From Natronococcus sp. CG52 (lineage in GTDB: Archaea > Halobacteriota > Halobacteria > Halobacteriales > Natrialbaceae): a DNA stretch of 64,000 nt. Below, piece after piece: positions 8,833 through 18,355 of the stretch. Under the pieces are notes generated by a model that saw only the letters and a program-made list of their open reading frames with translations, was not told the origin of the DNA and searched no databases. A program made the translations under genes and the position numbers. Every line of letters starts with the position of its first letter. The first letter of the stretch is position 1. The stretch is from contig NZ_CP099391.1 in assembly GCF_023913515.1 (NCBI RefSeq), forward strand, positions 1,550,001-1,614,000, read 5' to 3'.

Positions 8833-9930
8833 CTATTGGCGGCGAACGAGTCCGGCGAGCAGGGCGAGAAGCGCCGCGACGGCGGCGGGAACGCCGAAGC
8901 CGGGGATCGTGTCGTCCCCACCGGCCGCGTCGTCGGCGTCTTCGTCGTCGCTCGCGTCATCGTCGGCGTCGTCGCTACCGGCCTCGAGTTCGGCCTCCGC
9001 TTCGGCGTACGCTTCGGCGTGAACCTCCTGGACGATTTCCTCGATCGCGAGCACGACGAGCGGTCCGGGCTGGTTGATGAACTGAGCGTTGACTTCGACG
9101 AACTGCTCGTTCTGGTAGGCGGTCGTCCCCATCGCGGATTCGCTGACCGGCGGCTCCTCGGCGGAGTCCTCGTAGATGATCCACTCGGGGTCCTCCTCGA
9201 TAACGTCCTCTTCGCTAATCTCCTGCCAGCCCTCGAGTCCCACTTCCGCGCCGAGGTTCTCGACGCCGGCAGTCGTCAGGAGTTCGTGCTGGAAGGTGGC
9301 TTCGCCGGGGGTGTAGCTGCCGATCATCGCGTAGTACGCGAGCGGGTGTTCCTCGTCGGCGGTCGCCTCTTCGATGATCTCGAGGCGCTCGTTCATCCAC
9401 TCGACGGATTCGGCGGCGCCCTCGCACTCGCCGACGAGTTCCCCGGTCGTCCGCACGTTCTCGGCGACGTCGTCGAGGGACTCCTCGACCGGGAAGACGT
9501 AGACGGTTAGCCCCGCGTCGCGGAGCTGGTCGACCACGTCGTCGTTCGCGAGGTGGCTCGCCGCGAGGACGACGTCGGGGTCGCGGTCGATGACTTCCTC
9601 GGCGACCGGACTGCCCATATCGTCGCTGATATCGAGTTCCTCCTCGGCCTCGAGGTAGGCGGTGTACTCGTTGACCGGCATGCCGTCGACTTTCGCCTCG
9701 GCGCCGATCTCGAACGCGATCTGGGCGTCGCTCGGTTGCAGCGCGACGACCGAGTCGGGTTCTTCCTCTATCGTCACCTGCTCGCCCGTCGCGTCCTCAC
9801 CCTCGAAGGGGAACTCGCAGCTCGGCTCTTCCTGCGCGACATTCGCCGTCTGTCCCCCTGCGGCGGCGGCAGGAGTGAACGCGGCGAGTGCGGTCAGTAC
9901 GGCGACGAAAACGATCAGTGAGTTTCGCAT
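8833..9930 (-). CDS. btuF: Cobalamin-type ABC transporter substrate-binding protein, PGF-CTERM anchored
   Basis: 365 residues from the ATG at 9930. A Sec-type signal (about residues 1-25, ending near AAAAGG) is followed by a BtuF/FepB-like periplasmic-binding fold: '[29 protein letters not shown]', 'DPDVVLAAS', '[27 protein letters not shown]'. The C-terminus has an Asp/Glu-rich spacer, then PGFG, a hydrophobic helix and RRQ: a PGF-CTERM signal cut by archaeosortase A, which attaches the protein to a membrane lipid at its C-terminus. It faces btuCD across a 60-base gap. The substrate could be a corrinoid, heme or ferric siderophore; corrinoid is favoured by the BtuD type. Confidence 0.88.
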   Translation of the reverse strand: MRNSLIVFVAVLTALAAFTPAAAAGGQTANVAQEEPSCEFPFEGEDATGEQVTIEEEPDSVVALQPSDAQIAFEIGAEAKVDGMPVNEYTAYLEAEEELDISDDMGSPVAEEVIDRDPDVVLAASHLANDDVVDQLRDAGLTVYVFPVEESLDDVAENVRTTGELVGECEGAAESVEWMNERLEIIEEATADEEHPLAYYAMIGSYTPGEATFQHELLTTAGVENLGAEVGLEGWQEISEEDVIEEDPEWIIYEDSAEEPPVSESAMGTTAYQNEQFVEVNAQFINQPGPLVVLAIEEIVQEVHAEAYAEAEAELEAGSDDADDDASDDEDADDAAGGDDTIPGFGVPAAVAALLALLAGLVRRQ

Positions 9931-9956
9931 TACTCGAACAGTGGACCCCACTCCAA

Positions 9957-9966
9957 CAAATATTTG
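9957..9966. promoter_or_regulatory. Palindromic TATA box shared by btuF and btuCD
   Basis: CAAATATTTG is a perfect palindrome and the only A/T-rich block in the 60 bases between the divergent starts. Its centre is about 31 bases from the btuF ATG (9930) and about 30 bases from the btuC GTG (9991), close to the archaeal TATA-to-start spacing for near-leaderless transcripts in both directions. Confidence 0.6.
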
Positions 9967-9990
9967 CCTACTGCAAGCGAGCTTTCAGCC

Positions 9991-11013
9991 GTGTCTGATC
10001 GAGGTCGCATCGTCTCGTGGTCATTCGGGCTATCGGTACTGCTCGTCTCCGTCGTCGTCGCGAGCGCGGCGCTCGGGCCGGTTCGGATCGATCCGGTGAC
10101 CGTCTCGAAGGCGATGATCAACTTCGCCGGAGTCGGAACGTACGACGTGCCGGCGACACACCAGACGATCGTCGCGGACGTCCGACTCCCCAGAATCCTC
10201 CTGGCGGCGACGGTCGGTTTCGCACTCGCCGCCGCCGGGACGGTCATGCAGGGCTTCTTCCGAAATCCGCTCGCCGATCCGTCGATCATCGGCGTCTCCT
10301 CGGGGGCGGCCGTCGGCGCCGTCGCCGCGATCGCGTTCCCCGCGCTCGTACCGATCGGGAGCATCCACCTGCCCGCGTTCGTCGGCGCGGTCGTAACCGC
10401 GTTTCTGGTCTACGCCATCGCGACCGAGGGCGGTCGAACGCCGGTCGCGACGCTGTTACTCGCCGGCGTCGCCGTCCAGGCGTTTCTCGGCGCGGTGATC
10501 TCCTACATGCTGGTCCACAGCGGCGAGAGCCTTCGGGAGGCGGTCGTCTGGATGATGGGCCACCTCCACCGGAGCAACTGGGGCGACGTCGGCTTCGCGC
10601 TGCCGGTGACGCTCGTCGGCGTCCTCGTGCTGGGTGCGTACACCCGCGAGATGAACGTCCTCCTGCTCGGCGAGGAGGACGCCCGACACCTCGGGGTGAA
10701 CGTCGAGCGGACCAAACTACTGTTGCTCGCGATTGCGAGCATCGTCACCGCCGCCGGGGTCGCCGTCGCCGGGATCATCGGCTTCGTCGGCCTCGTCGTT
10801 CCCCACATGATGCGGCTGGTCGTCGGCCCGGATCACCGCATCCTGCTGCCGACGAGCGCGCTCGCGGGCGCGTCGTTTCTCGTCGTCGCAGATACTGCCG
10901 CTCGAGTCGGCGCGTTCGGGATCCCGATCGTTCCCGTCGGAATCGTCACCGCGGTCGTCGGCGCGCCCTTTTTCCTCTACCTGCTCACCAGCCGGGAGGT
11001 GCACGCCCTGTGA
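9991..11013 (+). CDS. btuC: Cobalamin-type ABC transporter permease
   Basis: 340 residues from a GTG at 9991, chosen because it sits about 30 bases after the TATA box; a TTG at 9964 would overlap that box. A FecCD/BtuC permease with about ten membrane segments; diagnostic stretches are [39 protein letters not shown] and the ATPase-contact region [16 protein letters not shown]. With BtuF and BtuD it imports a chelated cofactor or iron complex. The stop overlaps the GTG of btuD by four bases (GTGA). Confidence 0.93.
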   Translation: MSDRGRIVSWSFGLSVLLVSVVVASAALGPVRIDPVTVSKAMINFAGVGTYDVPATHQTIVADVRLPRILLAATVGFALAAAGTVMQGFFRNPLADPSIIGVSSGAAVGAVAAIAFPALVPIGSIHLPAFVGAVVTAFLVYAIATEGGRTPVATLLLAGVAVQAFLGAVISYMLVHSGESLREAVVWMMGHLHRSNWGDVGFALPVTLVGVLVLGAYTREMNVLLLGEEDARHLGVNVERTKLLLLAIASIVTAAGVAVAGIIGFVGLVVPHMMRLVVGPDHRILLPTSALAGASFLVVADTAARVGAFGIPIVPVGIVTAVVGAPFFLYLLTSREVHAL

Positions 11014-12320
11014 CCGGCAACCGAGCGGAATTGCCTGCGGCGAACGGGGCCCGGATCGACGTCAGAGACGTCGACGTGTCGCTCGGCGAGGTGGACGTCC
11101 TCGAGAACATCTCCGTGACCGTCGAACCGGGGGAGTTCGTCGGCCTCGTCGGGCCGAACGGTTCGGGCAAGACGACGCTCCTGCGAACGGTAAGCGGCGC
11201 ACTCTCGCCGACGCGGGGGAGCGTCACCGTCGACGGAACCGACCTCCACGGCCGCTCTTCGAAGGCCGCGAGCAGACTGGTCGCGGTCGTTCCGCAGGAT
11301 ACGAATCTCTCCTTTTCCTTCGACGTCCGGACCGTCGTCGAGATGGGGCGGTACCCGCACCGATCGCGCTTCTCGCCGCCGACAGAGGACGATCGAGCGC
11401 ACGTCGAGTGCGCGCTCGAGCGGACCGAAACCGCCGCGTTCGCCGACCGGCCGGTCGACGAGGTCAGCGGCGGGGAACGCCAGCGGGTCGTCCTCGCGCG
11501 GGCGATCGCACAGGACACGCCCGTCCTGTTGCTGGACGAGCCGACGGCCAGCCTCGACGTCAACCACCAGATCGAGACGCTCGAACTCGTTCGCGACCTC
11601 GTCGAGGACGGCACCACCGTCGTCGCCGCGATTCACGACCTGGATCTCGCCGCGCGCTACTGCGATCGACTCGTCGCGCTCGGAGACGGATCGGTGCTGG
11701 AGGCGGGACCGCCCGAATCGGTGTTGACGGCGAACACGCTCGAGTCGGCGTTCGACGTGACCGCGACGGTGATGGAGAACCCCGCGACGGGAACGCCGGC
11801 GGTGACCGCGCTCCGCGAGGCGGAGACGGGATCGCTCCCGGAGCGAGTCCACGTCGTCGGAACCGGGTCGACCGCCGCGAGCGTCGTCTCCAGACTCGCG
11901 GCCGCCGGCGTCGAGTGTACGGTCGGTCCGGTCTCGAGCGGCGACGTCGCCGCCGAAACCGCGCGTCAGCGCGGAGTCGAGACGCTCGAGGTCGAGCCCT
12001 TCGCGGCGCTCTCCGCCGACGATCGGGCCTCGATCAGACGGGCGCTCGAGGCGGCCGACGTGACGGTCGCGGCGGATCTCGACGTCGGCGCCGGGAACCA
12101 GCTCGTTCTCGAGGATCTGACCGAAACGGCACCCCTCGTCGTCATCGAGCGCCGCCCCTTCGCCGAGCGAAACCACGCCGGCGAACGGGCGCGATCGCTG
12201 TACGAGGGCTGCCGGCAACGCGCGGGCGCCGTCTCGCCTGACGCGGTTCTCGAGGCGATCGTCGAGGCGGGGGGGCGTTCACGGTCACCGTCGTCGACGG
12301 TCGAACCAACGGACGATTGA
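11010..12320 (+). CDS. btuD: Cobalamin-type ABC transporter ATPase with C-terminal extension
   Basis: 436 residues from a GTG that overlaps the btuC stop. Walker A is GPNGSGKTT (residues 48-56), the signature is VSGGE (152-156), Walker B is LLLDEP (173-178) and the switch His is in AAIHD. The ATPase ends near residue 265. About 165 further residues form a second domain starting [12 protein letters not shown] (280-291), which looks like a small Rossmann-type unit with alternating Ala/Val strands. Halobacterial BtuD proteins are known for such an extension; what it binds is unknown. It powers uptake through BtuC. Confidence 0.92.
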   Translation: MTGNRAELPAANGARIDVRDVDVSLGEVDVLENISVTVEPGEFVGLVGPNGSGKTTLLRTVSGALSPTRGSVTVDGTDLHGRSSKAASRLVAVVPQDTNLSFSFDVRTVVEMGRYPHRSRFSPPTEDDRAHVECALERTETAAFADRPVDEVSGGERQRVVLARAIAQDTPVLLLDEPTASLDVNHQIETLELVRDLVEDGTTVVAAIHDLDLAARYCDRLVALGDGSVLEAGPPESVLTANTLESAFDVTATVMENPATGTPAVTALREAETGSLPERVHVVGTGSTAASVVSRLAAAGVECTVGPVSSGDVAAETARQRGVETLEVEPFAALSADDRASIRRALEAADVTVAADLDVGAGNQLVLEDLTETAPLVVIERRPFAERNHAGERARSLYEGCRQRAGAVSPDAVLEAIVEAGGRSRSPSSTVEPTDD

Positions 12321-12488
12321 GCGCTGAACAGTGTTCGACGGCCCCTTCGGTCGTCGACGTCGAGATCGAGCGCTGGACCGCATAATCCGTCACTACGCCC
12401 GAGTTAGCCACAGTTCCGCGCGCCAACCGAACTCTGCGCGTAGAAACGGGGTCTCGGATTTTTGCGCCCCCGAATGGCGGGTCGGACC

Positions 12489-13019
12489 ATGCATCTCGAC
12501 AACAGTCAGACTCGCCGAACGGTGCTCCGAATCGCCGCCGCAGCAGCCGCATCTGCCGGAGTTGCGGGCGTTGCAACGGCGCAGGAGACGGAAGACGAAG
12601 ACGACGAGACCGAACGACTCCCGATCGTTCTCGGCGCCCGGGCGGCGTACTGGTACGGCGTTGCCCCCGAGGAGATCGAGGGCGAAGAGAACCCGACGCT
12701 CGACCTCGAGGACGGCGAGGAGTACGAACTCGTCTGGATCAACCTCGACGACGTCGAACACGAGTTGGTCCTCGAGTCCGAGGACGGCGAGGAGCTCGCG
12801 GTCTCGGAGGAGACGGAGACGGCGGGCGAGGCGGTGTCGATGACCGTCGAGGCGTCGGAGGAGGTCGCCGAGTACTACTGCGAGTACCACCCCGACTCGA
12901 TGCGCGGCGACGTCGAGCTGAACGACGGATTCGATCTCACGGGGGACGGTAATGACGAAGACGAGGACGATCACATGGACGGCGAGGACGAAGACGATAA
13001 CGGGGACGGGGGCTACTGA
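12489..13019 (+). CDS. Secreted cupredoxin-like (halocyanin-type) copper protein
   Basis: 176 residues from the ATG at 12489; in-frame ATGs at 12462 and 12474 are alternatives. A twin-arginine signal (TRRTVLRIAAAAAA) ends near TAQE. The mature domain has a His in VEHEL and the copper loop CEYHPDSMRG (C-x2-H-x3-M), so a type 1 copper site is plausible. The tail after the domain is almost entirely Asp, Glu, Gly and Asn. Related proteins carry electrons outside the membrane. The preceding 168-base gap holds no gene; a TTTTTG run near 12458 may be part of the promoter. Confidence 0.78.
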   Translation: MHLDNSQTRRTVLRIAAAAAASAGVAGVATAQETEDEDDETERLPIVLGARAAYWYGVAPEEIEGEENPTLDLEDGEEYELVWINLDDVEHELVLESEDGEELAVSEETETAGEAVSMTVEASEEVAEYYCEYHPDSMRGDVELNDGFDLTGDGNDEDEDDHMDGEDEDDNGDGGY

Positions 13020-13107
13020 GTCGAATTCGGTTCGAACCTCGTCGACCGTCCAGCCTGGCGGTCCGGACTGAACGGTTTTTTACCCCCGCGCGCCCGAGTG
13101 GCGATCA

Positions 13108-14976
13108 ATGACCGAGTACGACTACGACGAGCTCGGACTCGTCGCCGGACTGGAGATCCACCAGCAACTCGACACGGCGACGAAGCTGTTCTGCCAGTGT
13201 CCGACCGAGATTCGCGAGCCCGAGGAGTCAACGCGGGGGTTCACCCGCTACCTCCACCCGACCCGCAGCGAACTGGGAGAGATCGACGACGCCGCCTTAG
13301 AGGAGAGCAAGGTCGACCGCGAGTTCGAGTACCTCGCGTACGACACGACCTGCCTCGTCGAGGAGGACGAGGAACCGCCGCACGAACTCGACGCGGAGGC
13401 CCTCGAGACGACCCTCGAGGTGGCCCAGCTGATGGAGATGAAGCCGGTCGACCAGGCCCACGTTATGCGCAAGATCGTCGTCGACGGCTCCAACACCTCC
13501 GGCTTCCAGCGCTCGACGCTGATCGCCACCGAGGGCGAGATCGAGACGAGCGATGGAGCCGTCGGGATCGAGGACCTGCTGCTCGAGGAGGAGAGCGCCC
13601 AGCGCGTCGCGGAGACCGACGACGGCGTCCGCTACAGCCTCGATCGACTGGGAATCCCGCTGGTCGAGATCGGGACGAGTCCGGACATCTCGACGCCCGA
13701 ACAGGCGCTCGAGGCCGCCGAGCGGATCGGTATGCTGCTGCGCTCGACGGGGAAGGTCAAACGCGGACTGGGGACGATCCGCCAGGACGTCAACGTCTCC
13801 ATCGCGGCGGGCGCCCGCGTCGAGATCAAGGGCGTTCAGAGCCTCGACGACATCGACGACATCGTCCGCAACGAGGCCGCCCGACAGGTCGAACTCGTCG
13901 AGATCGCCGACGAACTCGCCGAACGCGAGGCGTCGATCGGCGAGTCGCAGGACGCGACCGAGGTCTTCGAGGACACCGACAGCGGCGTTATCGGCAGTGC
14001 ACTGAACTCCGGCGGCTCGGTGATGGCCGTCCCGCTGTACGGCTTCGACGGACTGGTCGGCCGCGAAATCGCCCCCGACCGCCGCCTCGGCACCGAGTTC
14101 TCCGATCACGCGAAGCGCCACGGTGCCGGCGGAATCTTCCACACCGACGAACTCCCCGCCTACGGGGTAACCGAGGACGAGGTCGCGGCGCTTCGAGACG
14201 CGGTCGGTGCCGATCCCGAAGACGCCGTCGCGATCGTCGCCGACGACGACGAGACCGCCGGGTCGGCGATCGAAGCCGTCGCCGAGCGGGCGGGAACCGC
14301 CCTCGAGGGCGTCCCCGAGGAAACCCGCGGGGCGAACGACGACGGGACGACCCGCTACCTGCGCCCGCTTCCCGGCGCGGCGCGGATGTACCCCGAGACG
14401 GACGTCCCGCCCGTCGAGCCCGATCCGAGCGACGTCCCCGAGCCGGAGCTGCTGACCGAGAAGGTCGAGCGCTACCAGGCGGAGTACGATCTGGGATCGG
14501 GGCTGGCCGAGCAGGTCGCCTACGGCAAACGCATGCCGCTCTTCGAGGACGTCGTCGCCGACGGTATCGATCCGACGCTGGCCGCGACGACGCTCGAGTC
14601 GACGCTCACCGAGCTCCGCCGCGGCGACGTCCCGGTTTCGGAACTGAGCCGGGAGCACCTCGAGTCCGTGCTCTCGATGGCCGAGGACGGCGACCTCCCC
14701 AACGAGGGCGTGCCGGACCTGCTCGGAGCACTGGCCGAGGACCCCGAACGAACGGCCGAGGAGGCCGCAGAAGCGGCGGGGCTCGGCGGTGCCGACGAGG
14801 ACGCGGTCCGCGAGACCGTCGCCGAGGTCGTCGAGCGAAACGAGGGACAGGTCGAAGAAGAGGGGATGCAGGCGTTCTCGGGACTCATGGGCGAGTGTAT
14901 GGGCGCGCTTCGCGGAAAGGCCGACGGCGACCTCGTGAGTCAGCTACTGCGCGAGGAGATTCAGAAGCGAGCCTGA
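13108..14976 (+). CDS. gatE: Glu-tRNA(Gln) amidotransferase subunit E
   Basis: 622 residues. The GatB/GatE kinase domain is clear: VAGLEIHQQLDTATKLFC near the N-terminus, MRKIVVDGSNTSGFQRS, and IGTSPDISTPEQA. An AspRS-type insertion (GSALNSGGSVMAVPLYGFDGLVGREI) separates GatE from bacterial GatB, and a C-terminal YqeY-like tail helps bind tRNA. With GatD it converts Glu-tRNA(Gln) to Gln-tRNA(Gln), the archaeal route replacing glutaminyl-tRNA synthetase. gatD is not in the window. A T-rich TATA-like run at 13074-13082 lies about 29 bases before the ATG, so the message is probably leaderless. Confidence 0.97.
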   Translation: MTEYDYDELGLVAGLEIHQQLDTATKLFCQCPTEIREPEESTRGFTRYLHPTRSELGEIDDAALEESKVDREFEYLAYDTTCLVEEDEEPPHELDAEALETTLEVAQLMEMKPVDQAHVMRKIVVDGSNTSGFQRSTLIATEGEIETSDGAVGIEDLLLEEESAQRVAETDDGVRYSLDRLGIPLVEIGTSPDISTPEQALEAAERIGMLLRSTGKVKRGLGTIRQDVNVSIAAGARVEIKGVQSLDDIDDIVRNEAARQVELVEIADELAEREASIGESQDATEVFEDTDSGVIGSALNSGGSVMAVPLYGFDGLVGREIAPDRRLGTEFSDHAKRHGAGGIFHTDELPAYGVTEDEVAALRDAVGADPEDAVAIVADDDETAGSAIEAVAERAGTALEGVPEETRGANDDGTTRYLRPLPGAARMYPETDVPPVEPDPSDVPEPELLTEKVERYQAEYDLGSGLAEQVAYGKRMPLFEDVVADGIDPTLAATTLESTLTELRRGDVPVSELSREHLESVLSMAEDGDLPNEGVPDLLGALAEDPERTAEEAAEAAGLGGADEDAVRETVAEVVERNEGQVEEEGMQAFSGLMGECMGALRGKADGDLVSQLLREEIQKRA

Positions 14977-15148
14977 TCGCGGCTCGAGGGCGACCCAGCG
15001 ATACGTCGACCTGCTTCGGAGGGACGCGCTACTCGATTTCGGCTACCAGTCTCTCTCGCGGATATTGTAGTAATGTCGGAATCTGATGTACGGCAGAAAA
15101 TATGGTAGTTTAGGGGCGCCTGCAAACGGCTGCTGGTGAGAAGGCCCC

Positions 15149-15540
15149 GAAAGCCCCCGGCGCTGAGCGGACGCTTCGCGTCCGCGATGCTCGAGAGAGC
15201 AAAGCTCTCGCCGGGCTCGAATCAGTGCGCTCGCTGTGCGCTTTGCTCCAGTGCTTGCGTCGCGCACCGTCCCTCGCACGGCATCGCGGCCGAGGGCGAG
15301 CACTGCGAGCCCTCGTCCTCAGCGCGCCGAAGTGATGGCCGGGAACGCGGCTCGAACGGTGGTGAGAGCCGCGCGACCCGGGGGAGGGCAGGCCTACTGT
15401 TGTCCTGGCGGACTGAACGGGCGAAGTGGGGTCGCGTGGAAAGGAGTCGCCCCCGACGGCTCTATCGATGCGATGAGCAGTGTTCGACGCGAGGAGCGAC
15501 GATATCCGTCGGAGCGACGGCGAGCCTACTAAGGGCTTTC
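15149..15540. repeat. Structured 392-base element with terminal inverted repeats (possible MITE or ncRNA)
   Basis: The element is bounded by GAAAGCCC (15149-15156) and its exact complement GGGCTTTC (15533-15540). Inside are several short hairpins: GCGGACGC-ttc-GCGTCCGC, GAGAGC-aaa-GCTCTC, GCGGCTC...GAGCCGC and GAGGGC...GCCCTC. No open frame has credible composition. The flanks (14977-15148 and 15541-15647) are clearly more A/T-rich and also lack genes. It sits between gatE and lrp and may be a non-autonomous transposable element or an RNA-encoding repeat. Confidence 0.5.
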
Positions 15541-15647
15541 AATGTCTTCCCGAGACCAGAGATGTATCTAAAACTATCCTTGGTCAATAAAGTAAAGATG
15601 AGATAACCTCATAGCCGGGGTCAAACACGGCGGACCGATGGCCGTAA

Positions 15648-16127
15648 CTAGTCGACGAGTTCCTCGAGCAACGTCTCGAGTTCGTAGCTCTGGAGCGCGT
15701 CCCGTTCCTCGATCGCCGAGATGACGAACGTCGAGTCCGTCCGGTCGACGCCCTCGATCTGCTCGAACTCGGCGATCAATCGTTCGACCATCTCGCTGCC
15801 GCTCAGTCGAGCGATGACGATGAAGTCCGTCTTCCCCATCGTGAAGTAGACGTTCGTCACGCCCTCGACGGTCAGCAGCCGCTCCGCGAACGTCTCGTAG
15901 GAGCCCTGGTAGTCGGCGTGGATTTCGACGATGACCGTAACGCCGAGGCCGAGTTCCTCGAGGTCGACCTCGTAGCGGTCGTTCGCGATGATGCCCTCCT
16001 CCCGGAGATTGTTGAGGCGGTAGTGGATCGTCGAGACCGGAATCCCGGTCGCCTCGTTGAGCCGTTCGGGGCTCCCGGTCTCGAGTTCGGCGATCGCTTT
16101 CAGCAGGCGCACGTCGCGTTCGTCCAT
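15648..16127 (-). CDS. Lrp/AsnC family transcriptional regulator
   Basis: 159 residues. The N-terminal winged helix (residues 1-50: DERDVRLLKAIAELETGSPERLNEATGIPVSTIHYRLNNLREEGII) is followed by a RAM/ACT effector domain (VTVIVEIHADYQGSYETFAERL, VTNVYFTMGKTDFIVIARL). Such proteins assemble as octameric discs that bind amino acids or similar ligands. The gene diverges from an EamA-family exporter, and a 20-base palindrome lies 51-70 bases upstream of its start, so it probably controls itself and the exporter. Confidence 0.93.
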   Translation of the reverse strand: MDERDVRLLKAIAELETGSPERLNEATGIPVSTIHYRLNNLREEGIIANDRYEVDLEELGLGVTVIVEIHADYQGSYETFAERLLTVEGVTNVYFTMGKTDFIVIARLSGSEMVERLIAEFEQIEGVDRTDSTFVISAIEERDALQSYELETLLEELVD

Positions 16128-16177
16128 GGGTCGAATTCGGGCGGGGATGGTTTCTGTGCTTCGAAGAAGTCGCGCCT

Positions 16178-16197
16178 AGTTAGAGATAACTCTAACT
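16178..16197. promoter_or_regulatory. 20-base palindromic operator candidate between lrp and eamA
   Basis: AGTTAGAGATAACTCTAACT has perfect 8-base arms around ATAA. It lies between divergent genes for a DNA-binding Lrp protein and a transporter, which is where an autoregulatory site is expected. Lrp-type sites are typically imperfect palindromes of this size. Confidence 0.6.
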
Positions 16198-16282
16198 TGG
16201 GTCCGCTGTGGCGGACGTGAGTTCGGATACGATTCATATGTGTGGTTCTACATCCGACCTCCGGAGAGTTCTTGTAGAAGGG

Positions 16283-16290
16283 ACTAAATA
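16283..16290 (+). promoter_or_regulatory. TATA box of the EamA transporter gene
   Basis: ACTAAATA is centred about 27 bases before the GTG at 16314, so the transcript should be leaderless. The palindrome at 16178-16197 is about 90 bases upstream. Confidence 0.55.
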
Positions 16291-16313
16291 CGGGCGCAGA
16301 TTTCGAACGGAGC

Positions 16314-17363
16314 GTGAGTCAATTTCGATCTCTCCGTTCTGGCTATCAGGATACGGTGCTGTTCTCGATCCTCGCACTCTGCTGGGGGACCTCGTTCGTC
16401 GCGATCGAGGTCGGCCTCGAGTACGTGCCACCGTTACTGTTCGCCGGACTTCGCTACGCCCTCGCCGGCGCGATCGTCCTCGCGTACGCGGCCGTCGTGA
16501 CCGACCGACTGCGACCGGTCGACCGGGCCGAGTGGCTCGCGGTCGGCGTCGCCGGGGTGTTCGTCATCGCGCTCTATCACGCCCTGCTGTACGTCGGTGA
16601 ACTGTACGTCCCCGGTGCGATCGCGGCGACGATCGCCAGCACGGCCCCGATCCTGACGGCCGCGTTCGCCGGTGCGGTCCTTCCGAAGGAGCGATTCGCT
16701 CCGGCGGGCGTCGTCGGACTCGTCCTCGGACTCCTCGGCGTGATCGCCGTCGTGCAGCCGTCGCCGACGGGACTCGAGAGCGAGATCATTCTCGGGGCCG
16801 GACTCGTGTTCGGCGCCGCGATCGCCTTCGCGATCGGGACCGTGCTCATGCGTCCGATCGACGCCGCACTGCCGGTCGAGACCCTTCAGGCCTGGGCGAT
16901 GCTCGTCGGCGGTGCGGTGCTCCTGGTCGCCGCACCCCTCCGCGGTGAATCGCTGGCCGCGGTCGACGTAACCCCGCCGGCGCTGCTCTCGTTTGCCTAC
17001 CTCACGCTCGTCTCGAGCGTGTTCGCGTTCTTCCTCTACTTCGAACTGCTCGACCGGGCCGGCGCGACGCAGGTCGCTCTCGTAGGGTACGCCGAGCCGG
17101 TGGTCGCGATCGGCGTGAGCTGGCTGGTGATCGGCTACGTCGTCGACTCGCTGACGATCGTCGGACTGCTCACGATCCTCGCCGGCTTCGCCGTCATCAA
17201 GCGGCGGGCGCTCTGGCGAGTCGGACGGTCGACCGTCGAGAAACGGCGACGGTCGACCGGTTCGGCCGTATCTGCCGAGCCACACCCCGAGGCGAGAACC
17301 GACGGCGGCGTCCACTGCGAGGCCGAGGACGTGGATCCAGAACCGCCGGTCGACCGACAGTAG
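16314..17363 (+). CDS. EamA/DMT family transporter
   Basis: 349 residues from a GTG. Ten membrane segments arranged as two EamA repeats; the first has 'WGTSFVAIEVGLEYVPPLLFAGLRYALAG', the second ends 'GYAEPVVAIGVSWLVIGYVVDSLTIVGLLTILAGFAVI'. Members export amino acids or other metabolites across the cytoplasmic membrane. The cytoplasmic C-terminal tail (about 45 residues) is polar and rich in Arg, Ser and Glu. Pairing with a divergent Lrp regulator suggests an amino-acid or related substrate; this is inference. Confidence 0.9.
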   Translation: MSQFRSLRSGYQDTVLFSILALCWGTSFVAIEVGLEYVPPLLFAGLRYALAGAIVLAYAAVVTDRLRPVDRAEWLAVGVAGVFVIALYHALLYVGELYVPGAIAATIASTAPILTAAFAGAVLPKERFAPAGVVGLVLGLLGVIAVVQPSPTGLESEIILGAGLVFGAAIAFAIGTVLMRPIDAALPVETLQAWAMLVGGAVLLVAAPLRGESLAAVDVTPPALLSFAYLTLVSSVFAFFLYFELLDRAGATQVALVGYAEPVVAIGVSWLVIGYVVDSLTIVGLLTILAGFAVIKRRALWRVGRSTVEKRRRSTGSAVSAEPHPEARTDGGVHCEAEDVDPEPPVDRQ

Positions 17364-17567
17364 CTCCGGCGGCGTCGTCGACCAACGGTAGTACGGCAGG
17401 TGGTCGAGGGCGCGGCGACGTGCGGTCGACGGTACTTTCGGCGCCTCGTCCGCGGATCCCCGACCGGGATTTTTGCATTTTTATTCGGGATATATCATCG
17501 TGGTAAACGCTCTCACGAAGTTTTATACGACCCAACGTGGCCGATCACACGAGAGCGGGGTACAACG

Positions 17568-18287
17568 ATGAACACGAAAACAACGACACTTACGGCGGTT
17601 TGCTACGTGCGGGCGCCACTGCTCCTCGAACCGGTCGACAGACAGGTCGAGACCGTACGGGCCTGCGAGTCCGAGGGGACGATCGACGACCTCCTCCTCC
17701 GAAGCTGGCCGAAGGAGGTCACGCTGTCCGACGACAGTCCGTATCAGGAGGCGCTCGAAGCGTACGATCGATTCCGGACGTGGGCCGACCACGTGGGAGT
17801 GGACGTCTGTCCGCCGTTCAGAGAGCGAACGACGACGTCACAGGTGACCGACGAGACGAAGGAGTTGCTCGTGACGCCGCTTCTCTGCCTCGAACTCTAC
17901 GCCGACGACGAGCTGGTCGGCGTGTTCCCTCACTCCGACGGCGACGAAACGATCACGACCGAGGATGCGATCGCCAGTCTCCGGTGTGGCGAACTTCCGA
18001 CGCCGCTCGAGGGCGACGCATCCGACACGGTGCGACGCGCAGACGACGCATCTGTTCCGACGTTACGCACAGGTGGTTCGTCCGGACCTCTCGAGTCCGG
18101 CGAGTCGACGGCCGTGGAGTCGGACGGCTGTCCCGACTGCAACAGCACATTGATCGACGGACAGGGCCTGTTCGCCTGCACCGACTGCGGGTGGACCGGC
18201 GCGATTACTGAGCGGGGTGTGTACGTGTCAGAAACGACGCGGGAACTCGAGACGCGCGAAGTGGTCTCTCCGGTCGACGGGAGCTAG
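17568..18287 (+). CDS. Haloarchaeal HTH-type protein with C-terminal zinc ribbon
   Basis: 239 residues from the ATG at 17568; a TATA-like TTTTATA lies at about 17521-17527. The first 150 residues match a conserved haloarchaeal family starting 'CYVRAPLLLEPVDRQVETVRACE' with 'LLLRSWPKEVTLSD' and 'LLVTPLLCLELYADDELVGVFPH' (annotated, as I recall, as a helix-turn-helix family). The C-terminal part carries CPDC...CTDC, a four-Cys zinc ribbon. The two halves are joined by a Ser/Asp-rich linker. It is likely a DNA- or RNA-binding regulator; the target is unknown. Confidence 0.7.
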   Translation: MNTKTTTLTAVCYVRAPLLLEPVDRQVETVRACESEGTIDDLLLRSWPKEVTLSDDSPYQEALEAYDRFRTWADHVGVDVCPPFRERTTTSQVTDETKELLVTPLLCLELYADDELVGVFPHSDGDETITTEDAIASLRCGELPTPLEGDASDTVRRADDASVPTLRTGGSSGPLESGESTAVESDGCPDCNSTLIDGQGLFACTDCGWTGAITERGVYVSETTRELETREVVSPVDGS

Positions 18288-18355
18288 CGACGACAGGTAC
18301 TCACCGGTCGACGGCAGATAGCGGCGGTAGATCACGACGACGGACGGCGGCGCAG

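Noticed and set aside
13098-15086. 662-codon plus-strand frame overlapping gatE
   Set aside because: Arg-rich shadow of gatE one frame away; the gatE frame carries all family motifs.
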